Assembly (NCBI RefSeq): GCF_002727185.1
Contig: NZ_NIZW01000026.1
Location: 25,882-89,881, forward strand
DNA from: Rhodopirellula bahusiensis
GTDB taxonomy: Bacteria > Planctomycetota > Planctomycetia > Pirellulales > Pirellulaceae
Reading direction: 5' to 3'
DNA length: 64,000 nucleotides
In this document: positions 56,080-64,000 of the stretch, piece by piece
Layout: every line of letters begins with the position of its first letter
Position numbering within the stretch: the stretch's first letter is position 1
Notes under the pieces: generated by a model
Told to the model about the DNA's origin: nothing
Seen by the model: the letters and a program-made list of their open reading frames with translations, nothing else
Database searches by the model: none
Program-made: the position numbers and the translations under genes

Positions 56080-56706
56080 ATGAAATCCTCCTATGCTGTC
56101 GTGTTGACGCTGGTCTGTTTGCTGATGTCGACCGGATGTGTCGGTCCCATGTGGAACGCATGCGGCCCCTGTGGTCCTGGAGTCGGTTGCGACAGCGGCG
56201 TCTGCGGTGATTCCTGCGACGGATGCGGCGAACTGTACATCGACCCGTGGATCAACGAACCCGCCGATTGCTACGACCCGTGTGACTCGTGCGGCAACTA
56301 CAACGGCCAATCTTGCGGCAAGTGCCGAGCCGTCTTCACCGGCATCAAGAGCATTTGGGGATACAAACGCGACGGTTGCGGAACCGCCTGTGACACCTGT
56401 GCTGGCGGCCGACCACTGTTCCCCGCCGCCGACCTGGGTGGCTGTGATGGCTGTGGCGGATGCGACTCGTGTTCGACTGGATGTGATTCGTGCTCCGGTG
56501 GCTGTGACTCTTGCTCCGGAGGATCGTATGGTCATTCGTCCGAGGGTGTGATCCTTCGCGAAGGCGAAACGATCATCAGCGACAGCGGTCACGGGCAAAC
56601 CTCGACCGTGGCGGCTCGCACCGCCCAGAACCGTCGCAACTCGCCGGCTCGCCAGATCTACCGCACGCGAACCGTCAACGGGCAACAACCCACGTTGGCC
56701 TACTGA
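56080..56706 (+). CDS. Cysteine-rich lipoprotein with CDSC repeats
   Basis: 208 residues from the ATG at 56080. A signal peptide with lipobox (VCLLMSTGC) is followed by a region rich in Cys-Gly and Cys-Asp-Ser-Cys units, including three near-tandem (T/G)GCDSCS units around residues 127-147. A polar tail with SDSGHGQTSTVAARTAQNRR follows. Regular cysteine pairs imply disulfide bridges in an envelope or surface protein, as in the cysteine-rich wall proteins of Planctomycetes. Its end overlaps the end of the next, convergent gene by seven bases. Confidence 0.82.
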   Translation: MKSSYAVVLTLVCLLMSTGCVGPMWNACGPCGPGVGCDSGVCGDSCDGCGELYIDPWINEPADCYDPCDSCGNYNGQSCGKCRAVFTGIKSIWGYKRDGCGTACDTCAGGRPLFPAADLGGCDGCGGCDSCSTGCDSCSGGCDSCSGGSYGHSSEGVILREGETIISDSGHGQTSTVAARTAQNRRNSPARQIYRTRTVNGQQPTLAY

Positions 56707-58067
56707 GCGGAAGGTTGAAGCCATGACCCAACATGGCAAACCTGCCAGCCTCGATGGTTCACCTCGGCAATGACTTGTGCGTCCGCCCCGTTGGGCACGA
56801 ACAGACAAACGTCGTTGGCATCGAGCGAATCCAAGTCAACATCGCCAAGTGACCGCCATTCTTTTTCCGCGGTCCAGTCCTGGTCGCGACCTTCGGCTTG
56901 ATAGAGATAGCGTTCGTCGGCGGGCAAGTCATCTCGAACGGAAGCCGGACCATAGACGACCGGCTGCAATCCGATGGCAGTCGCGGCCGATCGCCGAATC
57001 GCGATTCCAAACGGTTCGTAATCCCACCGCGAAAGATGCGACCGAAACGTTCGTCTGTGAAGCAGTTCCTCCAGCGGCACGGCTGACAAGCAAACCACGC
57101 GGTGATCATTCTTGGACGTCGTCGCTCCCGCAATCAAACGACGCATCCGCACGATCCGTCGCAGCGAATCCAACGTTTCTCGCGAAGCCGCTTCGTCGGA
57201 CCCCAACAGCATCTCGTCGTAGTACTGAGGCCACGACTGGCCCGGCCAAGGCCCATCGCAACGACGTGTGCAGTGAACCAGCCATTCGTCTTGTTCCAGT
57301 GCGTTTGACTCATGCGACTTATCGGCGGCACTGGGTTGGATTCGTTCTGCCTGATGGTCCAAGGTCGCATGACATGACCGTGGCAGGAACCTTCCCAACG
57401 CTCCGGCTTCCAACAACCTTTCGGCTGCCTTGGGATCATCCATGCCAACCCGCACTCCAAACGGATCGACTTCTAAGCGTCGCAGAACCGCTTGTTCGAT
57501 CTTTCCGCCACGGCGAGAGTGCAACACATCGATGCGGTCGGCGACCGCGACGACCCACTTATCTCGATCGATGGTGAATCGCGGTTTGCAAGAAGAGGAC
57601 GTTGCTGGAGAGGACAACTGCCGAGCGGTCCAGCGAACCAGCGGCACGTCGAACGTTTTGGCGGCTTGAGTGACCCAGGAATCCGCTGCCGACTTCTCGA
57701 CGGTTATCACGTGCATATGTCGCTCGCGAGCGTCCAGCATCGAAGCGGCCAGTTGCCGGGCCATTTCACGATGTCGGACCGGGCTGTGTCCCAGCCGACT
57801 GGAGACCGGTGCCAGAACTGGTTGGGCGGGCAAACCGAGATCGCGGCAGAGAGAGTGGAAGGACGCCGGCGTCATTTGCCGAGCCAGATCCGGCATCAGA
57901 TACTCAAGCCGCCGCCACCGCCTGCAAGCCCGTTTTTCAGCGTCCGAGGAGGTGCTGGAGCCACGTGAGTGATCTGGGTTGGATGGAGCGTCAGGACGCA
58001 TGGCCGAGCCGTGGGAAGCGGGAGCGAACCGTTGGGAGGGCAAGTTCGGGAGCGAACGTTTGTCCAC
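56700..58067 (-). CDS. Unknown protein, two-domain
   Basis: 455 residues from a GTG at 58067; an ATG at 58001 is possible. After a polar start, residues about 115-245 read like a nucleotide-binding alpha/beta domain (HMHVITVEKSAADSWVTQAAK, VVAVADRIDVLHSRRGG). The C-terminal domain has SRWDYEPFGIAIRRS, LQPVVYGPASVRDDLPADER, WTAEKEWRSLGDVDLDSL and LFVPNGADAQVIAE. That pattern is known to me from uncharacterised proteins only. There is no signal peptide or membrane segment. The fold of the middle part is an inference. Confidence 0.6.
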   Translation of the reverse strand: MDKRSLPNLPSQRFAPASHGSAMRPDAPSNPDHSRGSSTSSDAEKRACRRWRRLEYLMPDLARQMTPASFHSLCRDLGLPAQPVLAPVSSRLGHSPVRHREMARQLAASMLDARERHMHVITVEKSAADSWVTQAAKTFDVPLVRWTARQLSSPATSSSCKPRFTIDRDKWVVAVADRIDVLHSRRGGKIEQAVLRRLEVDPFGVRVGMDDPKAAERLLEAGALGRFLPRSCHATLDHQAERIQPSAADKSHESNALEQDEWLVHCTRRCDGPWPGQSWPQYYDEMLLGSDEAASRETLDSLRRIVRMRRLIAGATTSKNDHRVVCLSAVPLEELLHRRTFRSHLSRWDYEPFGIAIRRSAATAIGLQPVVYGPASVRDDLPADERYLYQAEGRDQDWTAEKEWRSLGDVDLDSLDANDVCLFVPNGADAQVIAEVNHRGWQVCHVGSWLQPSAQ

Positions 58068-58208
58068 GTTAGCAGTTTTGCGGGTCCAGATAGGCAGGCG
58101 GCGTCAAAACGAATCCCTTCGGAATGAAAATCCAGAGAAAACCCGCCTTGAATCGCCGCCGATCAGTAGCTAACATTCGCCCCACGACGAGTCGGAATCG
58201 GCTCGTGA

Positions 58209-58280
58209 TCCCCTGTAGCTCAGTTGGTAGAGCAGGCGGCTGTTAACCGCCTTGTCACAGGTTCGAGTCCTGTCGGGGGA
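58209..58280 (+). tRNA. tRNA-Asn (anticodon GTT)
   Basis: A full cloverleaf can be drawn. The acceptor TCCCCTG pairs with CGGGGGA at the end, the D-arm is GCTCAGTTGGTAGAGC, and the anticodon stem GGCGG/CCGCC encloses the loop CTGTTAA with anticodon GTT. The T-arm is CAGGTTCGAGTCCTG. No CCA is encoded. It borders the accessory region with a broken hsdM and an IetAS-like operon; tRNA genes are frequent integration sites, but I saw no second copy of its 3' end. Confidence 0.97.
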
Positions 58281-58318
58281 GCTGAATTTAAAAAAGCGAA
58301 AACTCTCGCGAACCAGTT

Positions 58319-58352
58319 AACGCCCGTCGGTCCAGCATGACCCGCGGGCGTT
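58319..58352 (+). terminator. Probable terminator after tRNA-Asn
   Basis: The arms aacgcccg (58319-58326) and cgggcgtt (58345-58352) form an 8-base perfect stem with an 18-base loop, followed by tctcgttt. The T-tract is weak, so the call is moderate. Confidence 0.5.
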
Positions 58353-58611
58353 TCTCGTTTCCGCCCCCTTTTTCGCGGTCTTTCGCCACCGCGGCGTCCA
58401 AGACCAAAGTTCTCACTTTCGCGGATAGACTCCGGGCTGCCGAGTCCAATCACCCTGGTTCGTCCCACACCCCAGAGACACCCCCAAGAACTCTCTGAGT
58501 CTCTGTTTGACATGTTGGTCTCGGTTTACACGGGCCAGTTTTGAGTTGGTCAAAATCGGGTGCTCCCGGAAAATGTCTTCGAGCCGCTCGCGAAGAGATT
58601 CGTGCAGTGAT

Positions 58612-58950
58612 ATGCAACAATGCATTCAGGACGACTACTTCGAGCTGATGCCGGACAATTCGTCGTCGCTGTTGAAGTCATTGCTGAAAACGTTTGCTGA
58701 TATTTCCGCCGATGCCGAGGGCGACGTCTTTGGTCAGATCTACGAATATTTTCTGGGCAACTTTGCGTCGGCCGAGGGCCAGGGCGGTGGGGAGTTCTTC
58801 ACGCCAAGAGCGTCGTACGGGTGATGGTCGAAATCATCCAACCGCACGGCGGCAAGGTGTTCGACCCGGAATGCGGCAGCGGCGGCATATTCGTTCACTC
58901 GGTTCAGTTCGTCAAGAAGCACCGCGAAGCGTTGGCGAGCACGAGTGGCA
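58612..58950 (+). pseudogene. Fragment of type I restriction-modification methylase (hsdM), frameshifted
   Basis: The frame from 58612 reads [20 protein letters not shown] and [20 protein letters not shown] ending GEFFTPR, the region just before the SAM motif of HsdM. It then loses one base near 58808. The next frame continues VEIIQPHGGKVFDPECGSGG (SAM-binding motif) and FVKKHREALAS before it is cut off. Neither N-terminal helices nor the NPPF motif remain. It is a decayed relic of a restriction system in this tRNA-linked region. Confidence 0.85.
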
Positions 58951-58995
58951 AAGGTAACTTCCCTTGCTGTCAAGCTCATCCGAGGAGAGCATTTT

Positions 58996-61629
58996 TCACG
59001 AATCAACGTCTAACTCCAATTCCGCCTCGCTCTCCACATCCACGATCGACTTCAAGTCGAGGACCGCGGTGCGGAGCGGATCGTAAATGGGGATCTCTTG
59101 GCCCACGATCTCGAATGTAACGGCGATTGCGTACGTCGCGGTCTCGTCGGGATCATGACTCCAGCCCTGATGGCCGCGAACGGCGATACTGAGATCTTCG
59201 GGGAGGGCATTTGACTTGACGACTGCCCAGTCTTTTTGAACTGTACCGCGGTTGCGTCGCACGCCGGATAGACCATGTTGAGTCATTGGGTGCAGTGTCC
59301 ACGGCAGTTCACCATTGCGGTCGCCGTCCGGATCGTCTTCTGTCGCCAGTGCCCGATTCAAAAATGCTCCAGCAGACTCACCTCGTTGGCTGGCAATCCA
59401 ATCGAGCCAAACCGCCAGATAGCCCCGCGCCGATCGACGTGTTCGGCGTGGAGTGGCGGAGTACGAAAGCGTCACGTCAATTCGGATGTCATACTCGCCA
59501 CCGGGTGTTCGCAGCTCTGGTGGAATGGGGATTTGGAAGACGTGGCATTGCTTCGTGCCAAGAACCTGGTCGTTCGATGTCGTGAACGTTGCACGATGTT
59601 CGGTGTTTTCGGTTGCTCGGGACATGTCCGGAATTCCGTAACCCAGGCGACGTAGCACGTTGATCTGCTCATTCATCGGGAGCGGTTCGGCCCACGCCGG
59701 CCACTGTGCCGATTGGATGATGAGGGCACGATAGAGCAAGCACGAATTGGTTTGCATCACAGTGGCCAAACGAGCCGCAATACGGGCGACCTTTGGCGCG
59801 GAATAGGACGTGCCCACATCGTCTTGGGTAACAGCAGGTTGGCCGTGTAGCGTTGACCCGATCAGAATTGGATACGCTGACGCGCATGCAGCGGGATAGG
59901 TCACGCTTGGCGGTGTTGAGCCGTCGATCATATAGTCGCCACCGTATTCAACGACTTCTGGCTTGATGGTGTCCCAGATTCCATGACCACTACGACTGAA
60001 TGCGGAGGGTTCGCCGTCTTGCTGGGCAAGACTTTGCCATCCGCCAGCGCTGACGGTATCGTAGGCAACCGATCCGACCGTCAACGCCTGCAGGCTCTGT
60101 GCCGGGTTTGCAATCCTTGCTGCGGGTTCGGAAAGATAGTCAGGGTAAGTCTTTTCCGCTGCCAATTGCTCGGCGACACCAGGGTTGGGTACGGGATTGG
60201 AATGACGAATGTTGCCTACGCTTTGCAGGACCAAGATGTCACGATCGTGGCAAAGTTGATCAATCTCTGCTGCCCAAGACGACATGTGCCGTGTTCGAGA
60301 GGCGACGGTAGAGTTGATGGAGTGATTGAAGATTCGCGTTGGAGTGTTGCCGCGATTGAAATGCGAAATAGCATCGCGGATCACGGCGGCCGGTAGCATC
60401 GTGAGCGGCATCTTGCAGTGTGCATCAAGAACGCGAGCGTTTTGAATCCAACAATCTAATTCGACCACGCCGGATTTTGGAACGTTCTCACCATACAGAA
60501 CGACGCCGGCGACGCGTGTGCCATGTCCACTCGGTTTGACGTAGTCCGTCACATCCGTTGGGGACGCACCGTCGAGAAAGCACCTCGATTCGGCATCTCG
60601 AATGGCGGGCTCAAGATACAAATGAGATTCTTGAATGCCGCTGTCGATCACGCAAACAACGGGGGCATCGGTCGGTGGAACTTGAACCGTCAGACCAGCC
60701 GACAGGTCGGCAAGGTCGCGTGCGACTTGCTGCGGTGTCTCAATCTCATCCGGCTCGGTAACTTCCCAAACGTACGCGTAGTTGAGGACGAAGTCGCGGA
60801 GTCCCTTTCCGCTCGTTCGGATTCTAAGCGTGAAGCTGTCGGGCAACTGAACGGACTTCGTATCGGAATTGTCCCAATTGTTGAGAACTTGAACGTTGTA
60901 CGGAGCAAGCATCGTGTCGACATCGTCTAGCCGCTTGTCCTTGAGTTCGTCCCATCGCTCATACGCGGCCAGTCGATCGTTTGACCACTCGTTTTCCTTT
61001 CTTGCCCACGTCTCCGGCTTCCATCGTGGATTTCGTTTAGGTCGATTGCGAATCTGCCAATCACCGGTGCAGGCGATACTGACGTCAACGACGTACTCGG
61101 CGTCATCCGCGATCGTGGGCCACTCTCTTAGCAACTGATCGGTCAAGATGCGCTGTAGGCGCTCTTCTTGTGACTCATCGTCGACGAGTTCGTGAATCTG
61201 GGCGATGCTTCCCGATCCAAAAACCTCGCGCTCGAAATCATCGAGTTTCTGTTGGATCAACTTCAGATCCAAGTCTTTGGAAACGACAATGACGAAGCCG
61301 TCATCGTGTTCAGAGACAATTTCAAAACTGAACTGGCGCCGAAGTACGTCGAGGTCGACCGCTGTGTCAATCCGCAGCAAGAGTGGGATGCCGGGTTCAA
61401 GCGATGGCAATCCCGTCGCGAGCCGCTCGGCTTGACTCTCCCTCCAACGCTCAGCGACAGCCAGTGTCGATGTTCGCAGGCTCGAAGCGTGCCCGCTTCG
61501 GTTTGCCTTGTTGCCCTCGGTTATCGGATTCGGATCAATCACCACCTGCTTTCGCGGGCGAGAGTCGCCCGATCCAGTCAGCACCAACGGCAAATGATCA
61601 AATGGCTTTTCCGATGGTGGTGGCGGCAT
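58996..61629 (-). CDS. Subtilisin-like serine protease of an IetAS-like defence pair
   Basis: 877 residues. The S8 triad is complete: Asp-329 (VVCVIDSGIQ), His-369 (PSGHGTRVAG) and Ser-608 (GTSYSAPKVA), with the oxyanion Asn-473. There is no signal peptide, so it acts in the cytoplasm. Residues 1-300 form an N-terminal domain of unknown type, and residues about 680-877 a beta-rich tail. It lies 11 bases after the AAA ATPase stop. A cytoplasmic subtilase after an AAA ATPase is the make-up of IetAS, reported to defend against phage; the role of the ATPase in gating the protease is an inference. Confidence 0.85.
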   Translation of the reverse strand: MPPPPSEKPFDHLPLVLTGSGDSRPRKQVVIDPNPITEGNKANRSGHASSLRTSTLAVAERWRESQAERLATGLPSLEPGIPLLLRIDTAVDLDVLRRQFSFEIVSEHDDGFVIVVSKDLDLKLIQQKLDDFEREVFGSGSIAQIHELVDDESQEERLQRILTDQLLREWPTIADDAEYVVDVSIACTGDWQIRNRPKRNPRWKPETWARKENEWSNDRLAAYERWDELKDKRLDDVDTMLAPYNVQVLNNWDNSDTKSVQLPDSFTLRIRTSGKGLRDFVLNYAYVWEVTEPDEIETPQQVARDLADLSAGLTVQVPPTDAPVVCVIDSGIQESHLYLEPAIRDAESRCFLDGASPTDVTDYVKPSGHGTRVAGVVLYGENVPKSGVVELDCWIQNARVLDAHCKMPLTMLPAAVIRDAISHFNRGNTPTRIFNHSINSTVASRTRHMSSWAAEIDQLCHDRDILVLQSVGNIRHSNPVPNPGVAEQLAAEKTYPDYLSEPAARIANPAQSLQALTVGSVAYDTVSAGGWQSLAQQDGEPSAFSRSGHGIWDTIKPEVVEYGGDYMIDGSTPPSVTYPAACASAYPILIGSTLHGQPAVTQDDVGTSYSAPKVARIAARLATVMQTNSCLLYRALIIQSAQWPAWAEPLPMNEQINVLRRLGYGIPDMSRATENTEHRATFTTSNDQVLGTKQCHVFQIPIPPELRTPGGEYDIRIDVTLSYSATPRRTRRSARGYLAVWLDWIASQRGESAGAFLNRALATEDDPDGDRNGELPWTLHPMTQHGLSGVRRNRGTVQKDWAVVKSNALPEDLSIAVRGHQGWSHDPDETATYAIAVTFEIVGQEIPIYDPLRTAVLDLKSIVDVESEAELELDVDS

Positions 61630-61640
61630 CCGTGAACCTG

Positions 61641-62639
61641 TTAACGCTGTTCGTTGACTCGTTTGTTCTCGTCGATAGAAGCGATCAGGAATTGGGTGTC
61701 AACAATCTTCTTGCCGCCCAGAACGGCTGCTTTGGCCGCATCTCTTGCTGATTTCACGACCATAGCAGCTGACGATCCGACAAGTGCCTTAATCGCTTTC
61801 TTCCAAGCAAGTTTATCATCACACTTGACTGCTGACAGCGTACTGCGAAGCAGTTCATTGATCTCGTCTTCACCTGGAAGCGGAATCTGAAATACATCGT
61901 CAAAACGACGAAACAATGCGTCATCCAAGGAGTTCTCAAGGTTGGTTGTAGCTACCAGTAAACCTGGGGCGTCGTATTCTTCCATCAATTGCAGCAGTGA
62001 ATTGACGATACGCGAAGCCTCGCCGATATCGTGCGTGTTTGCCCTCGACTTCGCGATGAAATCACACTCGTCGAGAAGCAAGACGCAAGGTTGCTCTTTG
62101 GCTGAGTCGAACACAGCACGCAGATTGCTGGCGGACTCGCCGAAATAGGATGACAGGAGCGCATCGAAACGGACCTTCAGCAGTGGAAGGCCTGTGTTCC
62201 AAGCTAAACGTTTTGCACCGAGCGATTTTCCGCATCCAGGTGGACCGTAGAGCAGGATCGTCTTTCTGTTTCTCAGACCGTAAGCTCCGAGGCGTTCGCG
62301 GGCGGCATACTCTTGTTCGATACGAGCGAAGCGTTTCTCGATATCCGGCGGCAGCACCATGTGGTGCTCAAGTTCTTCCCGCGGCACCAACGTCGCTAGC
62401 AACTCTTGGTGCCGGCGACTAACTGGTAGTTGGGAAAGATTTCGATCAGAACTACCGCCAGTTCCCGGGCGATCGACCGGCGGTCGGGACTTGCTCATGA
62501 TTCCTTCGAGCTGATTCGCCAGCCGACTATGTCCGCTCTGGCGTTCGCGATCAATGACTCGCGCCGCAAGTAGTTCGAGATCGTCTTGTGAACCATTGGC
62601 TATGGCTTGCATGATCCGTTTGAGTAGTTCTGCATTCAT
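61641..62639 (-). CDS. AAA ATPase of an IetAS-like defence pair
   Basis: 332 residues. The helical N-terminal part (1-95) is followed by a classic AAA core: Walker A GPPGCGKS (132-139), Walker B VLLLDE (186-191), sensor-1 TTN (231-233) and arginine finger RRFD (244-247). The start overlaps the winged-helix gene stop by four bases. The family is that of the ATPase partner of cytoplasmic S8 proteases. It likely senses infection or unfolds substrates for the protease. Confidence 0.85.
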   Translation of the reverse strand: MNAELLKRIMQAIANGSQDDLELLAARVIDRERQSGHSRLANQLEGIMSKSRPPVDRPGTGGSSDRNLSQLPVSRRHQELLATLVPREELEHHMVLPPDIEKRFARIEQEYAARERLGAYGLRNRKTILLYGPPGCGKSLGAKRLAWNTGLPLLKVRFDALLSSYFGESASNLRAVFDSAKEQPCVLLLDECDFIAKSRANTHDIGEASRIVNSLLQLMEEYDAPGLLVATTNLENSLDDALFRRFDDVFQIPLPGEDEINELLRSTLSAVKCDDKLAWKKAIKALVGSSAAMVVKSARDAAKAAVLGGKKIVDTQFLIASIDENKRVNEQR

Positions 62640-62896
62640 GACTTCCCTGCCTTTGCGAGCTTGGACGAACCCTTTTGGCTACTTCCGTGCAGCCGATAAC
62701 ACCATTGTCCGTCGATCTTGACGGATTCGATGCTGTGGCCTTGTTTTCTCAGAGCGTCAATACAACGAGAAACGGTTGCCGTCGACACATCTATTTCACA
62801 GGCAATTTGTGGCGTGGAGTACTGTTCAGCAGCAACCAATTCAAGCACAGCTTCAAGTCGCTGTTGAATCTCGATAGCACGCTGGTAGTGGGACAC
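62636..62896 (-). CDS. Winged-helix transcription regulator of the ATPase/protease operon
   Basis: 86 residues from the GTG at 62896, which has a good AGAGGA site nine bases upstream; a second GTG at 62944 lies beyond the palindrome and is less likely. The protein is a single winged helix-turn-helix: ELVAAEQYSTPQIACEIDVSTATVSRCIDALRKQGHSI followed by a wing (VKIDGQWCYRL). The tail is basic. It is the first gene of the operon, overlapping the ATPase gene, so it should control the two downstream genes. Confidence 0.8.
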   Translation of the reverse strand: MSHYQRAIEIQQRLEAVLELVAAEQYSTPQIACEIDVSTATVSRCIDALRKQGHSIESVKIDGQWCYRLHGSSQKGSSKLAKAGKS

Positions 62897-62920
62897 GTCG
62901 TTTTTCCTCTGAGGCCGGAA

Positions 62921-62941
62921 GTCTATCAATAAATGATAGAC
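62921..62941. promoter_or_regulatory. Palindromic operator candidate in front of the winged-helix gene
   Basis: gtctatca (62921-62928) and tgatagac (62934-62941) form a perfect 8-5-8 inverted repeat 25-45 bases upstream of the GTG start. It lies where the promoter should be, consistent with binding by the winged-helix protein as a dimer and autoregulation. Confidence 0.6.
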
Positions 62942-62944
62942 CAC

Positions 62945-63292
62945 CGATACTGCGATGGCGAGCAGCGTAGTGCTTTCATTCGGCGGTCAATCGCCGCACC
63001 GCGTCCCGTTCCGCCTGTTTCTCCTGCTATGAATGGCACATACCGGTCGGATATCCCGTTCTGTGACTGGATCACGTCCAGTCGTGATCATGGGATGGTG
63101 GAAGATTCGGTTTTAGGTGCCGGCCTTGATGTCGGCCGTCGGTTGCTGACTACGGCGGCGAAAGCGATTAGTTGGCGAATCAGTAGATTCTCGAGAGTCT
63201 GCCCGCTAGCCTTACCAAACTTTTTTAATGCAGAATCGCCCGCGACGGATTGCTCCGTGGCGGTCGTTTCTAAGTCGTGCCGAATAATCCAA
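62945..63292. other. Degraded region upstream of the operon, no supported gene
   Basis: Frames on both strands (for example 62933-63361 plus and 63088-63345 minus) overlap and have no recognisable motif. It is probably relic sequence of earlier insertions. Confidence 0.4.
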
Positions 63293-63616
63293 TCAGATCG
63301 CGAACGGTTCCGCTCGCGTCCATTCTTGGCTCTTGAGGAAGGCACTTGTTGCGGGAAGTGATGCGTAGACGATCTTGTTGCCGTCGCGGATCACTTGGCA
63401 GGTGAAGTGCTCCGAGGTCGCGGTGTCGATGGACACGTCGGCCCCAACCTGTCGGTCAGACACTGCTTCTTCGTATTGCAAGTCAAGTGGTTCGTCGAGT
63501 AGCTCGTGGACCGTTGATCGGGCTCGTTCGTCTTCTTGCGAAGCGATCTCGGCATCAACGATTCCAGCTCTTCGAACGATGCGATCTCGACCGGCAGCTG
63601 GACTCTTGGTGGTCGG
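63293..63616 (-). pseudogene. Open frame remnant, unknown
   Basis: An open frame runs from 63616 to the stop at 63293 with coding-like composition (AEIASQEDERARSTVHELLD, then AVSDRQVGADVSIDTATSEH). No clear start codon is present at its front. It follows the decayed antitoxin by a few bases on the same strand; a toxin match was looked for but not found. Confidence 0.35.
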
Positions 63617-63625
63617 TCAGGTGCC

Positions 63626-63880
63626 TCAGGGGCGGTCCTGGGGTTTCCCGCCGATTCGTTTCCATGCTTCAGATGACGGAATCGTCTTCACTCATCCACT
63701 GTGGATGTCGTCGATCCGGCTGCGGATTTCATCGGACCAAGCATCGCGAACCTTGGACGGTTCGTCGTCACGAAGCCCATCCAGGCTCGCAAGGATCGCA
63801 TTGGCAACCATCGCACGATCAGGCGGAGCAAGTTGTATCCGGAGCAAGTTGCAGCGCCGATGCGATGAGTGGTGTGTGGA
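63626..63880 (-). pseudogene. Decayed addiction-module antitoxin (Unstab_antitox-type)
   Basis: The reading LAPPDRAMVANAILASLDGL, SKVRDAWSDEIRSRIDDIHSG and then VKTIPSSEAWKRI closely follows the antitoxin component family, in which a Trp and the EI..R motif are conserved. Two lesions break it. An in-frame TGA (63692-63694) stands where the family has Gly, Glu or Asp before VKTIP. A 16-base duplication (ggagcaagttg at 63825 and 63841) shifts the frame in the N-terminus; without it the frame reads LIASALQLAPPDR. No start codon is visible, and no RelE/ParE partner was recognised. Confidence 0.75.
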
Positions 63881-64000
63881 TTCGGACTTGAGTGGATCCC
63901 TAGTGCCTCCGGAACGATTTGATCTGGCGTGAAGCTTGCCGGCGATGGAAACTGCTTGTCTTTCGCATCTTCACGGAGTGGGATATGTCAGGCAAGGCGG

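Noticed and set aside
58209..64000. Duplicated 3' end of tRNA-Asn marking an attachment site
   Set aside because: I searched by eye for the T-arm and acceptor sequence further right and found no second copy within the window.

Overview
The window looks like chromosome of a marine planctomycete close to Rhodopirellula. Supporting signs are a DUF1559 pseudopilin-like protein, an ECF sigma/FecR pair beside a secreted sulfatase-like start, a giant Ser/Gly/Asn/Gln/Glu-rich membrane protein, a Cys-rich lipoprotein, tetrahydromethanopterin-type C1 genes (fhcA, fhcD, fhcC), a Ser/Thr kinase next to its own ECF sigma factor, and many dispersed palindromic repeats between genes. This is my inference from gene content; no 16S gene is present.

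Layout. 0-3.7 kb: minus-strand unit DUF1559 protein, small lipoprotein, ECF sigma, FecR protein, and the start of a secreted (probably sulfatase) gene running off the left edge. 4.5-7.3 kb: scpA, RNase Z-like MBL protein, hemW. 7.6-9.9 kb: ilvN, ilvC and a DUF4254 gene. 10.2-16.4 kb: an amidohydrolase diverging from metH and a membrane glycosyltransferase. 16.5-24.8 kb: kinase/sigma pair, DUF1080 protein, and comEC, a CcsA/HemX-like gene and hemA. 25-29 kb: fhcA-fhcD-fhcC. 29-38.5 kb: glmM, an Nramp transporter, RDD protein, and kdsD-kdsC followed by an 1136-residue protein placed where lptC/lptA lie in Proteobacteria. 44.7-58.2 kb: comM, the giant low-complexity protein, an HTH protein, asd, a PII-like protein, radC, a HIT protein, a Cys-rich lipoprotein, an unknown protein and tRNA-Asn.

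Two regions are accessory. The first (about 39.6-44.7 kb) lies just downstream of comM. A second, diverged copy of the last 49 or so codons of comM sits at its far end, as expected if an element inserted in the 3' end of comM and replaced that end with its own. It holds the front part of a phage abortive-infection-like gene, split by an ISL3-family insertion sequence with a perfect 24-bp terminal inverted repeat and an 8-bp target duplication, plus two AT-richer genes for secreted proteins and repeat motifs. The second (58.3-64.0 kb) follows tRNA-Asn. It holds a broken hsdM fragment, a three-gene operon (winged-helix regulator, AAA ATPase, subtilisin-like protease) resembling the IetAS anti-phage system with a palindromic operator candidate in front of the regulator, and a decayed addiction-module antitoxin.

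Working together: scpA, rnz-like and hemW are packed with 1-base spacing or overlap. hemA and the CcsA/HemX-like gene overlap by four bases and link tetrapyrrole synthesis to cytochrome/heme handling. kdsD, kdsC and the large OstA-like protein suggest a Kdo/LPS supply and transport locus. comEC and comM are both DNA-uptake/recombination genes. Several repeat families, including inverted pairs and a 129-136-bp tandem array, fill intergenic spaces, most of them between convergent genes.
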